DNA of 17,653 nt from Candidatus Sumerlaeota bacterium (GCA_016928995.1 JAFGJS010000052.1:1-17653); one strand, 5' to 3'. Counted from the stretch's first letter, positions 1 through 7,383 are shown. The notes: generated by a model not told the origin, from the sequence alone. Numbers and translations: made by a program.

Positions 1-6
1 GAGCGG

Positions 7-276
7 ATGATGACGCCGAGCGGCCGCTGGAGGCGTGAGGATTGGGAGGAATATGGAGCGCTCAAGGAGCATGTGCGGAATCAGGATCTGAAACTGGATC
101 AGTTGTTGGAATTGCACGACGCGCAGCGCGAGCGTCTGGATCGGATATGCGCAAAGATCGACGATCTGAATCACTTGCGCCGGCGCGGCGCGATGTTCGG
201 CGCGTCGGCCGGAACGGGCGCTGCGGCGTTCCTCGTGGCGCTGTACGAGATCGTCAAACAAAGGCTGGGATTGTAA
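7..276 (+). CDS. Small coiled-coil protein with C-terminal membrane segment (phage accessory-like)
   Basis: An 89-residue protein. Residues about 15-55 are charged, with heptad-like leucines, and look like a coiled coil. Residues about 60-83 (from GAMFGASAGTGAAAFLVALY onward) form one hydrophobic membrane segment, leaving a short basic tail. This layout, charged helix then one C-terminal membrane helix, is seen in small phage proteins of the XhlA/haemolysin or holin-associated type, and a tail-like gene lies downstream. I see no diagnostic motif, so the function is inferred from shape and context only. The frame is open to the left edge of the window, so the true start may lie outside; two consecutive ATGs (7 and 10) are available. 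A candidate terminator follows at 304-345. Confidence 0.55.
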   Translation: MMTPSGRWRREDWEEYGALKEHVRNQDLKLDQLLELHDAQRERLDRICAKIDDLNHLRRRGAMFGASAGTGAAAFLVALYEIVKQRLGL

Positions 277-303
277 AACGCGAGAATGCGCGAAGTAAAG
301 GAA

Positions 304-345
304 CGCATGGCCTGTTGCAAGTAAACGGCAGGCCATGCGGCTTTT
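304..345 (+). terminator. Rho-independent terminator candidate
   Basis: Bases 304-314 (CGCATGGCCTG) pair perfectly with 329-339 (CAGGCCATGCG), an 11-bp stem with a 14-base loop, followed at once by GCTTTTT. It lies between two plus-strand genes, so it may end or attenuate the upstream transcript. Confidence 0.6.
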
Positions 346-365
346 TCGGGAAAGGAGAATAAAAG

Positions 366-671
366 ATGAGACGGATTATAGGATGGGCGCCGGGATTGAT
401 GCTGGCGGCGCTGCTGCTGGCCACGGCGCTGCATTGCGGATGCACGCGCATCAGCGTGACCGAGCCGGACGGGCGGCAGGTGCGGTATCTGAGCCTGCTG
501 CAAAAGAAAAGCTTGCAGGCGAAAACGCCGGACGGCTGGGCGATCGATTATTCGACCGACAGCAACGCGGCCGTGCGCACGGCGGAGATCGTGAAGGACG
601 GCGTGATCGCAGGGCTTGAACTCGGCGCGCAGACCGCGGCGGCGAACAGCGGCGGCGCGGCCGGTCTTTGA
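366..671 (+). CDS. Small putative lipoprotein
   Basis: A 101-residue protein with a basic N-terminus (MRRIIGW), a hydrophobic stretch at residues 8-22 and a Cys pair (LHCGC, Cys24/Cys26) that resembles a lipobox, though not a textbook one because Leu is not exactly at -3. The mature part has no motif I recognise; it ends in an Ala/Gly-rich tail. The start is well supported by AAGGAG 9 bases upstream of ATG 366. It sits between a holin-like and a tail-like gene, so a phage lysis role (for example an outer-membrane spanin) is possible, but this is inference from position and size only. Confidence 0.55.
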   Translation: MRRIIGWAPGLMLAALLLATALHCGCTRISVTEPDGRQVRYLSLLQKKSLQAKTPDGWAIDYSTDSNAAVRTAEIVKDGVIAGLELGAQTAAANSGGAAGL

Positions 672-700
672 TTTATTCACTGATGTTGCGTATCTTTAGC

Positions 701-734
701 GCCTTGGACTGCGGCGGCCATGCCGCCGCCTTAG
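701..734 (+). repeat. REP-like palindromic element, copy A
   Basis: An 8-bp GCGGCGGC/GCCGCCGC stem with loop CAT (711-729), flanked by CCTTGGACT and CTTAG. It matches copy B (777-810, opposite orientation) at 28 of 34 positions by hand count, with paired changes in the stem. Confidence 0.7.
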
Positions 735-776
735 TTTGCAGCGGAATTCAACAAGATGATAGACAAAGATCCTTTT

Positions 777-810
777 CAAAGGCGCAGGCATGGCCTGCGC
801 AGTCCAAAGC
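777..810 (-). repeat. REP-like palindromic element, copy B (inverted)
   Basis: The stem is 782-789 (GCGCAGGC) with 793-800 (GCCTGCGC), loop ATG. Read on the minus strand it keeps the TTGGACTGCG head and CGCCTT tail of copy A. The two lie head to head 42 bases apart, like the paired REP units of BIME elements. Confidence 0.7.
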
Positions 811-857
811 ACCAGCCCCCGCGTAAAATCAGTTATTCAGCATGAATGGAGCAGACG

Positions 858-1835
858 ATGAGCGTGGCGATTGAGTTGTATCATGGCGAGACGCTTGCGG
901 CGGACGTGGCGCCGCACGCGTCGCATTGCGAGTTTGAATACGGCCCGCACGGCTGCGGACCGTGCCGGATCGCGCTGGATGAGAAGTGGCGCCAGGATCG
1001 TCTGGCGCGCGCCGGACAGCGCGTCCTGATCAAACGGGACGGCTCGACGGTCTGGCGCGGCTGGCTGCGGCGCATGGAGAAACATATGGACGCAGCAATG
1101 GCCGTGCTGATCGGCGAGGGCGACGCGGAACGCGCATCGCGCGCGGCCATCGCCGCCGGAGAGGACGCGTCGCTCAGCAGCGTCTCGCCGGAATCCGCGC
1201 TGCAAACGCTGTGGACGAACATCCTGAGTCCGCTCGGACTGGGCGATTCATTTTCGGCGGACGCCTCGGGGCAGACGCTGGATGCGTTCGCCTGGAGCGA
1301 AGGCGACAATATCGGCGCGCTGTGCGATCAACTCGCCTGGGCTGCCGGCGGCATGCTGTGGGGCGTGGATCCCGACGGCCTGTTTTTTCTGCGCGATCCC
1401 GCGGCGTTCAGTTCCGAGCCGCTGGCGACGATCGACCTGGGCGGCGGACTGCGCAAAACGGCGCTGATCACGACGGATGATCCGGTGAACCAGTTGACGC
1501 TGGAAATCGCCGGCGGCGACCTGCATTACGCGGATTCGGCTTCCCAGGCGGACTATCCACGGAGCTCCGTGGAGCTGGAAGCGCTGAACGTGACCAGCGT
1601 AAACGTGGCGGATTTGATCGCAGCGGGGTATTTCGCGCGCCGCGCGCTGCCCGAAGATGCCTGGACCTTGCGCACCACCGCGCCGGATACGCTGCCGCGC
1701 CCCTGGACCGGCCGCATCGCCGTGCGCGATCCGCAACGCGAAGCGCAAGGCCAGCTGACGCCCGTGGAGACGCGCCTGCGCACAACGCTCTTCACCGGCG
1801 GCCATTCCGCGCCGGTGTTGGAATTGCTGCAATGA
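858..1835 (+). CDS. Phage tail/baseplate hub-like protein
   Basis: A 325-residue protein if ATG 858 is used. I prefer that start to ATG 846 because GGAG lies 6 bases before 858, while nothing resembling a ribosome site precedes 846. The N-terminal part has a Cys pair (GCGPC) and a beta-rich stretch (GQRVLIKRDGSTVWRGWLRR). The middle region (DAFAWSEGDNIGALCDQLAW ... WGVDPDGLFFLRDP) resembles tail-hub and minor tail proteins that bind the tail tube end. The C-terminus looks like a barrel-type domain (TGRIAVRDP). No enzyme motif is visible. The assignment is from general resemblance and the small phage-like genes before it, not from a firm family match. It may be the last gene of a prophage or tail-like cluster that begins left of the window. 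Confidence 0.5.
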   Translation: MSVAIELYHGETLAADVAPHASHCEFEYGPHGCGPCRIALDEKWRQDRLARAGQRVLIKRDGSTVWRGWLRRMEKHMDAAMAVLIGEGDAERASRAAIAAGEDASLSSVSPESALQTLWTNILSPLGLGDSFSADASGQTLDAFAWSEGDNIGALCDQLAWAAGGMLWGVDPDGLFFLRDPAAFSSEPLATIDLGGGLRKTALITTDDPVNQLTLEIAGGDLHYADSASQADYPRSSVELEALNVTSVNVADLIAAGYFARRALPEDAWTLRTTAPDTLPRPWTGRIAVRDPQREAQGQLTPVETRLRTTLFTGGHSAPVLELLQ

Positions 1836-1871
1836 TAGGGCATTTGCTCAACCGCGAGGCTCTGCTTTTTT

Positions 1872-2438
1872 CTAGTTCAGGTTTCTGGTGTATTTTTGCA
1901 CTTCATGCAGGTGGTATGTTTTTTCGTCACTGTCAGTGCCGGTTTGTGGAAAGTTGAATCCATCGTCGCCGGATTGAGGCAGGTAGGATGAGATTGGCAG
2001 GTAGATGTATACGCCCGTTTCGATTCCATCTTCGACGTTTTGCGCCACGACGAGGTTACATAGATGCAAATAGACTTTGGCGGGATTCAGCGCTTTGATG
2101 CCGTCAGCCCAATACTCCGATGAAATCTCAACCCCCTGTTGCGCCTCGCCGGTTTTATTTTCCTTCAGGTAGGCGACGTATGTTTTCTGCGCATCGCCCA
2201 CCAGATCATTGGAGAACATCGCCGCGTCATCATTGTCCGCCAATTCAACGGGGATCGTCGCCGCGTCATCCTCGGATTCAACTGCGTCCGGATTGACAAT
2301 GCTTGATTCAGGTGCAACGCCCGCCTGCTCATCGGGAAGCATCACCACATCCTCGTTTGGTAAATCGGATGAACAAGCGCAAAAGCAACAGAGGGCAGCC
2401 AGGATAAGGCTCAAACTGAAAATGCGTCTCGTATACAT
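1872..2438 (-). CDS. Acidic putative lipoprotein of unknown function
   Basis: A 188-residue protein with an N-terminal signal (MYTRRIFSLSLILAALCC) ending in a Cys cluster; FCAC with Cys22 is the likely lipidation site. A long Asp/Glu/Ala-rich, low-complexity linker (residues about 25-75) follows, then a more structured part (about 80-188) with YVAYLKENKT, AKVYLHLCNLVVAQ and TGVYIYLPISSYLP segments that look like beta strands. I do not recognise the family. The start is ATG 2438 on the minus strand, with AGGA about 9 bases upstream. It converges on the tail-like gene (36 bases apart) and diverges from bioB. Its coding sequence is clearly less GC-rich than its neighbours, which may mark recent acquisition. 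Confidence 0.65.
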   Translation of the reverse strand: MYTRRIFSLSLILAALCCFCACSSDLPNEDVVMLPDEQAGVAPESSIVNPDAVESEDDAATIPVELADNDDAAMFSNDLVGDAQKTYVAYLKENKTGEAQQGVEISSEYWADGIKALNPAKVYLHLCNLVVAQNVEDGIETGVYIYLPISSYLPQSGDDGFNFPQTGTDSDEKTYHLHEVQKYTRNLN

Positions 2439-2586
2439 TTTGAATTGTCCTGTATTTGTTTTTCATTACGCTTTAGATTACTGCCGATGATTTTCGGAGA
2501 TCAACGGTTATTTCTTGAAAGGCAGAAAGGCTTTGGACGGCTCTGAAACGTCCATTCTCGGGGCTTGATGGACTTCATGGAAAGGG

Positions 2587-2615
2587 TTGACTTTTCCCCG
2601 GGCGGGCGGAATCAT
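2587..2615 (+). promoter_or_regulatory. Candidate promoter of bioB
   Basis: TTGACT (2587-2592) is followed 17 bases later by AATCAT (2610-2615), a 4-of-6 match to TATAAT. The -10 lies inside the left arm of the palindrome at 2607-2652, so a protein bound there would block it. Confidence 0.5.
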
Positions 2616-2652
2616 CCGCGCTTAGGCCAATGAGCATTGGCGGATGATTCCG
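2607..2652. promoter_or_regulatory. Nested palindrome, candidate bio operator
   Basis: A perfect 12-bp inverted repeat, CGGAATCATCCG (2607-2618) and CGGATGATTCCG (2641-2652). Each arm is itself a small palindrome, CGGA-N4-TCCG. Between them lies a third inverted repeat, CCAAT-GAGC-ATTGG (2627-2640). The arm centres are 34 bp apart, about three helical turns. It covers the predicted -10 and start of transcription. It does not match the BirA operator as I know it. Confidence 0.5.
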
Positions 2653-2679
2653 GCGTTAGCCGATCTGCGGGGACAGGGA

Positions 2680-3750
2680 ATGACGGTTTGTTTTCAGGAA
2701 TATGCGGCAAAAGTGACGCAGGGCAAGGCGCTTTCGCGCGAGGAATGCCGCGAAATCCTCCACGCGCCCAATGAGCGATTGTTGGCGCTGCTCGACGCGG
2801 CGTATCAGGTCCGTCGGCATTTTTGCGGCGGCAAGGTGCACATCCAGGTGCTGTCGAACGCCAAGAGCGGCAAGTGCCAGGAGGATTGCCATTATTGCTC
2901 GCAATCGAAGGTCTCCACGGCGGACGTGAAGCAGTACCCCTTGCTGGACCAGGAGACGCTGCTGGAGGAGGCCGGTCGGGCGAAACGCCTGCGGGCGAAG
3001 CGCTATTGCATGGCGATGAGCGGGCGCGGCCCCAGCGACCGGGAGATCGATAAACTCTGCGACGTGCTGCGCGCCATCAAGCAAAAGCATGACATTTCAC
3101 TCTGTTGCTCTCTCGGGTTGATGACGCTGGAGCAGGCGCGGCGGCTCAAGGAAGCCGGGCTGAATCGCGTCAATCACAACCTGAACACCAGCCAAAGCCA
3201 TCATCCGCAGATCTGCACCACGCACACCTACCAGGATCGTCTGCAAACGCTGCGAAACTGCCGCGAGGCCGGGCTGGAGCTGTGCTCCGGCGGGATCATC
3301 GGCCAGGGCGAGTCGGACGAGGACATCATCGACTTCGCGCTGGCGCTGGCCGAGCTTCGCCCCGAGTCGATCCCGATCAACTTCCTGATTCCCATCGAGG
3401 GAACGCCGTTCGCCGGAATGGACACCGGTCTGACGCCGCAGCGTTGCCTGAAGGTGTTGTGCCTGATGCGGCTCATGATTCCCGACCGCGAACTGCGCAT
3501 GGCCGGCGGACGCGAATATCATCTGCGCAGCTTGCAGCCGCTGGCGCTGTATCCCTGCAACTCGCTGTTCGTCACGGGCTACCTCACGACGCCCGGTCAG
3601 CGCGGCGACGAGGCGCTGCGGATGATCCGCGACATGGGCTTCGAGATGGAATTTGAGGAGCAGCCGGACGAAGCGTTGCAGGCGGCGCTGGAAAGCGATC
3701 AGAACGGCCTGCCGGTGACGCATTCGGCTAAAATCGCGGGGGCAGAATAG
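2680..3750 (+). CDS. bioB: Biotin synthase BioB
   Basis: A radical SAM enzyme that inserts sulfur into dethiobiotin, the last step of biotin synthesis. With ATG 2680 the protein has 356 residues, close to the usual length. The radical SAM cluster motif CxxxCxxC is at Cys66, Cys70 and Cys73 (KCQEDCHYCSQS). The second, sulfur-donating [2Fe-2S] cluster would use Cys110 (YCMAMSGRGPS), Cys142 or 143, Cys202 (LCSGGIIGQGE) and Arg273 (LRMAGGRE). NHNLNTS and IPIEGTPF are also typical. An in-frame ATG at 2644 exists but lies within the palindrome arm and lacks a good ribosome site; GGGGA precedes 2680 by 6 bases. It stands apart from the tightly packed rest of the biotin genes, separated by a repeat-filled gap of 274 bases. 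Confidence 0.95.
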   Translation: MTVCFQEYAAKVTQGKALSREECREILHAPNERLLALLDAAYQVRRHFCGGKVHIQVLSNAKSGKCQEDCHYCSQSKVSTADVKQYPLLDQETLLEEAGRAKRLRAKRYCMAMSGRGPSDREIDKLCDVLRAIKQKHDISLCCSLGLMTLEQARRLKEAGLNRVNHNLNTSQSHHPQICTTHTYQDRLQTLRNCREAGLELCSGGIIGQGESDEDIIDFALALAELRPESIPINFLIPIEGTPFAGMDTGLTPQRCLKVLCLMRLMIPDRELRMAGGREYHLRSLQPLALYPCNSLFVTGYLTTPGQRGDEALRMIRDMGFEMEFEEQPDEALQAALESDQNGLPVTHSAKIAGAE

Positions 3751-3764
3751 ATTATATTGCTCAC

Positions 3765-3830
3765 ACAAAGGCACGAAGACACAAAGGACCTAAATTTTAG
3801 ACAGGATTAACGAGATAAACCGGATTTTTT
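3765..3830 (+). repeat. Composite inverted repeat, left half
   Basis: Two blocks: 3765-3790 (ACAAAGGCACGAAGACACAA, then AGGACC) and 3800-3830 (GACAGGATTAACGAGATAAA, then CCGG and a T run). Both recur in inverted orientation and in mirrored order at 3929-3996. The blocks resemble dispersed intergenic repeats known from many environmental genomes (recalled, not searched). Confidence 0.7.
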
Positions 3831-3928
3831 CAATGGCACTTACAGAAAAAACGCCGCCACTATCATGGATCGCCAAAGCAGGAAATAAAAGCGCTGTCAT
3901 TTTTTTTCTTTTGTTTTAGCACATAATA

Positions 3929-3996
3929 AAAATATCCAGTCAATCCTGTTCATCCTGTCAAAAAAAAATCGGTTCTTTGCGCCTCCGCGCCTTTGC
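3929..3996 (-). repeat. Composite inverted repeat, right half
   Basis: Reverse complement of the left half. Block 1 (3971-3996) matches at 20 of 26 positions and all six differences are A/G transitions. Block 2 (3929-3959) matches at about 23 of 31. The 98-base spacer (3831-3928) is AT-rich and holds no gene I can support. The transcript could fold into a long cruciform-like structure between bioB and bioF. Confidence 0.7.
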
Positions 3997-4024
3997 GTTA
4001 AAATAATTTTCTGCTGAAATAACC

Positions 4025-5188
4025 ATGACATCCTTCGAACATGAAATGAACGCCATTCGGGAAAAGGGATTGCTGCGCTCCTTGCGCAGCCTGCCGGCCA
4101 CAGGCGGCAAATTCCAATGGCAGGACCGCGAGCTGCTTAACTTTTCCTCGAACGACTACCTCGATCTGGCCAATGACGAACGGTTGAAGCAGGCCGGGCG
4201 CGAGGCGCTGGAGCGCTGGGGCGGCGGCGCCACGGCCTCCCGCTTGATGTCCGGCACGCTGGACCTGCACACCGAACTGGAAGCCCGCCTTGCGGCCGTC
4301 ACGGGACAGGAAACGGCGCTGGTTTTCGGCAGCGGCTTCCTGACCAATCTGGGCCTTCTCAGCGCGCTGACCGGCAAGGACGACGCGATCTTCGCGGACA
4401 AACTGAACCACGCCAGCCTGGTGGACGGCGCGCGCTTCAGCGAGGCGCGCATGATCCGCTATCATCATCTGAAACTCGATAATCTGGAGAAAATGCTGCG
4501 CGAAACCGAATGCGCTGGCCGCCGATGGATCGCATCCGATTCGATCTTCAGCATGGACGGCGATCTGGCGGACGTGGCCGGCCTGCAACGTCTGGCGCAG
4601 GCCTCGGGCGCGACGTTATTGCTCGATGAAGCGCACGCCGTAGGCATCCTGGGCGAGCGCGGCGGCGGCCTTTGCCGCATTTCCGGCCAGCCGGTTGTGC
4701 CCGCGATCACCGTCGGCACCTTCAGCAAGGCGTTGGGCAGCTATGGCGGATTCGCCGCCTGCTCGCATGAAATTCGCGACTTTTTGATCAACCGCGCGCG
4801 GCCGTTTATTTATTCCACGGCGCTGCCGCCGGTCTGCGCGGCCTGCGCCCTGCGTGCGCTGCAGATCATCGAGGAAGAACCAGGATTGGGCGCGGAGCTC
4901 CTGCGCCGCGCGGAGTTCATGAAAGACGCCCTGCGCGCGCAGGGCCTAGAGGTGATGTCGTCCGCGTCGCAGATCATTCCGATTTTCGTTGGCGACAATG
5001 AGCAAGCCGTGGCTCTCGCGGACCGGCTGCTCGATCAGGGCATCCTCGCCACGGCGATCCGTCCACCCACGGTGCCGCCCGGCACGGCGCGCATCCGGCT
5101 GTCCGTCACGCTGGCGCACAGCGAGCAGGATCTGTCGCGCGCGGCGGAAGTCATCGCCAAAACCGTGAAACAGGCAGGCGCCGCATGA
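4025..5188 (+). CDS. bioF: 8-amino-7-oxononanoate synthase BioF
   Basis: A PLP-dependent enzyme that condenses pimeloyl-ACP (or -CoA) with L-alanine to give 8-amino-7-oxononanoate (KAPA). It has 387 residues, the normal size. The PLP lysine is Lys235 in TFSKALGSYGG. The cofactor-binding DEAHAVG is at residues 201-207, and the glycine-rich GGGATASRLMSG and SNDYLDLA segments near the N-terminus are classic for the alpha-oxoamine synthase family. ATG 4025 gives the typical N-terminus (SFEHEMNAIREKGLLRSL), though no strong ribosome site is visible before it. The stop codon overlaps the next start as ATGA (5185-5188), so the following gene is probably translationally coupled. Confidence 0.95.
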   Translation: MTSFEHEMNAIREKGLLRSLRSLPATGGKFQWQDRELLNFSSNDYLDLANDERLKQAGREALERWGGGATASRLMSGTLDLHTELEARLAAVTGQETALVFGSGFLTNLGLLSALTGKDDAIFADKLNHASLVDGARFSEARMIRYHHLKLDNLEKMLRETECAGRRWIASDSIFSMDGDLADVAGLQRLAQASGATLLLDEAHAVGILGERGGGLCRISGQPVVPAITVGTFSKALGSYGGFAACSHEIRDFLINRARPFIYSTALPPVCAACALRALQIIEEEPGLGAELLRRAEFMKDALRAQGLEVMSSASQIIPIFVGDNEQAVALADRLLDQGILATAIRPPTVPPGTARIRLSVTLAHSEQDLSRAAEVIAKTVKQAGAA

Positions 5189-5868
5189 AACGAAAAACGC
5201 TACTGCTGGCGGGCTGGGGCATGCATTCGGATGTCTGGCGTCCCTTGATCGAGCGGCTGGATGCGCAGATCGATCCTGTGCTGCTGGAATGGAACGGCGC
5301 CGTGCGCTCCGATCCGCCGGAGCTGCCCGGCGTGGAATGCGCCATCGGCTGGTCGCTGGGCGCGATGAAGCTGATCGAGTGGATCGCGCAACGACGTATC
5401 GCGCCATCGCGGCTGATCCTGCTCTCTTGTGGCGCATCGATGGCCTGCCGCGACGACGTACCCGGCGTTCATCCCCGGATTTTGCAGCGCATGCGCAAGA
5501 AACTGAGCGGCGAAAAGGCGGCGGTGCTGGATGATTTTTTCAAGAATGTGTTATATCCTTCCAATGATACAAACGCGACGAAGCCGTTGCTGGAGCGCGC
5601 CGTGCAATTTCCCGTGGCGGATTTGGAGGTGGGGCTGGATTATCTGATCAACGTTGATCTGCGCACGTCGCTGGACGCCATCACGATGCCGGCGCTGATG
5701 CTGCACGGCGATCAGGATCGCATTTTGCCGGTCGAAGCGGGAGAATGGTTGCAAAAGCAGATCCCGCAGGCACAATGGAGCATTCTGGCGGGACAGGGCC
5801 ATGCCCTGCCGCTTTCCGCCGCGGATGAAGCCGCGCGTCAAATCCAGAAGTTTCTCGAACATGGTTAA
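5185..5868 (+). CDS. bioH: Pimeloyl-ACP methyl ester esterase, BioH-like alpha/beta hydrolase
   Basis: Predicted to cleave the methyl ester of pimeloyl-ACP made by the BioC route, which ends chain elongation and frees the substrate for BioF. At 227 residues it is somewhat shorter than E. coli BioH (about 256). The oxyanion-region motif AGWGMHSDVW opens the protein; the nucleophile elbow is GWSLGAM with Ser57; Asp178 sits in HGDQDRILP; His206 sits in GQGHALP. That is a full catalytic triad. Position between bioF and bioC supports the role strongly. BioG, BioK and related esterases do the same job, and sequence alone cannot fully separate them, but the GWGMHSxVW and GWSLG signatures fit BioH best. 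It overlaps bioF by 4 bases and bioC by 8. Confidence 0.87.
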   Translation: MKRKTLLLAGWGMHSDVWRPLIERLDAQIDPVLLEWNGAVRSDPPELPGVECAIGWSLGAMKLIEWIAQRRIAPSRLILLSCGASMACRDDVPGVHPRILQRMRKKLSGEKAAVLDDFFKNVLYPSNDTNATKPLLERAVQFPVADLEVGLDYLINVDLRTSLDAITMPALMLHGDQDRILPVEAGEWLQKQIPQAQWSILAGQGHALPLSAADEAARQIQKFLEHG

Positions 5869-6655
5869 CATCGATCGATCCATTGTCAGTCAGAATTTTT
5901 CCGCCGCCGCGCGCAACTACGACCGCTGGGCTAAGCCCCAGTTGGAAATCGCCAAGCTGTTGCGGGAGTTGGCGCCTTCCGGCGCGGCGCCGGAGCGGAT
6001 TTTGGACGTAGGTTGCGGCGCCGGCTTTCTGACGCGGCTGCTGCGCGAACGCTATCCCGAGTCGCAGATTCACGGCATTGATCTGGCGCCCGGCATGATC
6101 GAGCTTTGCCGCGAACGCTTTCAGCACGACGCGCGCATGGACTTCAGCATCGCCGACGCTATGAGCTGGGATCCGGATGCGGCGTATGATCTGACGGCGG
6201 CGAGCTGCTGCGTGCAATGGCTGGGCGATCCGGCCGATTGGCTGCCGCGCTTCAGGGCCTGGCTGCGTCCGGACGGCGCAATGCTCGTGTCGATCCTGCT
6301 GCCCGGCACGTTCCGCGAGCTCCGGGCGAGCTACAGCGCCGTGTGCGGCGAAACGCTGACCGGACCGGAGTTGTTCCCGGAGGAATATCACCACGAAGCC
6401 TGGGACGCCATCGCGCTGAAATGCATCGAGGCGAAACGGGAAACCCATGTTTTCTTTTATCCATCCGCGCGAGACGTGCTGGCGTATTTCAAAAAGATCG
6501 GCGTGGCCATGAGCCGTCATCCGGGAAATTCGCCCTTGCCATATGGACGAATCAAGCGTTTGCTGGAATACTATACAACGCATTTCACGGACGCGGCTGG
6601 AAACGCAGCCTGCACGTACGACGTCCTGTATGCGCTGCTGGAGAAACCATCATGA
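5861..6655 (+). CDS. bioC: Malonyl-ACP O-methyltransferase BioC
   Basis: A SAM-dependent methyltransferase that methylates malonyl-ACP, so that fatty acid synthesis enzymes can build the pimeloyl chain. The protein has 264 residues from ATG 5861. The start VNIDRSIVSQNFSAAARNYD is typical of BioC. The SAM-binding motif I is ILDVGCGAGFLT (residues 47-58), followed by GIDLAPGMIELCRERF; VQWLGDPADWLPRFRAWLRP is the usual motif region after the core. The frame is open further upstream, but that lies inside bioH and lacks homology. It overlaps bioH (stop 5868) by 8 bases and bioD by 4 (ATGA at 6652-6655). With the BioH-like gene next door it makes a complete E. coli-type pimelate module. Confidence 0.92.
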   Translation: MVNIDRSIVSQNFSAAARNYDRWAKPQLEIAKLLRELAPSGAAPERILDVGCGAGFLTRLLRERYPESQIHGIDLAPGMIELCRERFQHDARMDFSIADAMSWDPDAAYDLTAASCCVQWLGDPADWLPRFRAWLRPDGAMLVSILLPGTFRELRASYSAVCGETLTGPELFPEEYHHEAWDAIALKCIEAKRETHVFFYPSARDVLAYFKKIGVAMSRHPGNSPLPYGRIKRLLEYYTTHFTDAAGNAACTYDVLYALLEKPS

Positions 6656-7383
6656 GCGGATTGATCATCGCCGGAACCGGCACGGACGTGGGCAAGACCT
6701 TTGTCGCCGCGGCCATCCTGCGCTATTTGCGCGACGCCGGATGCGACGCCGTTCCAATGAAGCCCGTGCAAACCGGCTGCCGCATGCTCGCCTCGGGCGC
6801 GTGGGAAGTTCCCGACCTTGATTTCGTTTTGCGCGCCAGCGCAATGCAGCCGCCGGCCGACGAGCGGCGCTGGATGGCGCCCTTCGTGTACCGGGAGGCC
6901 TGTTCGCCGCATCTGGCCGCGCGCATGAGCAACGAGGCGCCGCCCGATGCCGGCCGGATTATCTCCTGCGCCGGGATGTTGCTGGCCAAACATGACGCGC
7001 TGCTCGTGGAATTGGCCGGAGGCTTGATGGTTCCGCTGAACGACGCGCAGACTAACCTGGACCTGATGATCGCGCTGAAATTTCCCGTTGTGCTGGTCGC
7101 CTTGCCGGGGCTTGGCACAATCAACCACACGCTGCTTTCCATCGAGGCGATCCGCCGCGCCGGACTGGAACTCCTCGGCGTCATCATCTGCGCGCCGGAA
7201 CCGGTTGCAGCGAATGCCGCCACGGAGGATAATCCCGCCGCCATCGCGCAATTTGGCCGCACGGAAATTCTGGGAAACATCCCGCATCAATCAAAACTCG
7301 ATTGGCCGAAGACCGCGAAGAGCATCCCCGGACTGGAAACAATCCGACGGCGCTTGATTCAAGACAATGGAGCAAATGCATGA
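6652..7383 (+). CDS. bioD: Dethiobiotin synthetase BioD
   Basis: An ATP-dependent carboxylase that closes the ureido ring of 7,8-diaminononanoate (DAPA) to form dethiobiotin. It has 243 residues. The P-loop GTGTDVGKT (residues 8-16) and the substrate-region PMKPVQTGC (Lys37) are diagnostic. YREACSPHLAA, VELAGGLMVPL and GLGTINHTLLSIEAI fill the expected later positions; VELAGG replaces the more common VEGAGG. The start is ATG 6652, overlapping the bioC stop; a longer in-frame reading upstream is only the open shadow frame of bioC. The stop (7381-7383) overlaps the bioA start. Confidence 0.94.
   Translation: MSGLIIAGTGTDVGKTFVAAAILRYLRDAGCDAVPMKPVQTGCRMLASGAWEVPDLDFVLRASAMQPPADERRWMAPFVYREACSPHLAARMSNEAPPDAGRIISCAGMLLAKHDALLVELAGGLMVPLNDAQTNLDLMIALKFPVVLVALPGLGTINHTLLSIEAIRRAGLELLGVIICAPEPVAANAATEDNPAAIAQFGRTEILGNIPHQSKLDWPKTAKSIPGLETIRRRLIQDNGANA

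Noticed and set aside
2644-2679. An upstream in-frame ATG for bioB
   Set aside because: It is formed by the right arm of the palindrome and lacks a ribosome site; the 12 extra residues are not typical of BioB. It is still possible.
2439-2680. A BirA-type biotin operator before bioB
   Set aside because: I looked for the TTGTAAACC / GGTTTACAA pattern and did not see it. The palindrome at 2607-2652 is different.
3833-3919. A 28-codon reading frame in the spacer of the mirrored repeat
   Set aside because: It is very short, without a ribosome site, and ends in a T-rich tract that reads as a hydrophobic tail by chance.
6217-6651. Upstream extension of bioD inside bioC
   Set aside because: The frame stays open by chance within bioC. 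BioD begins at 6652 with its P-loop at the normal distance.
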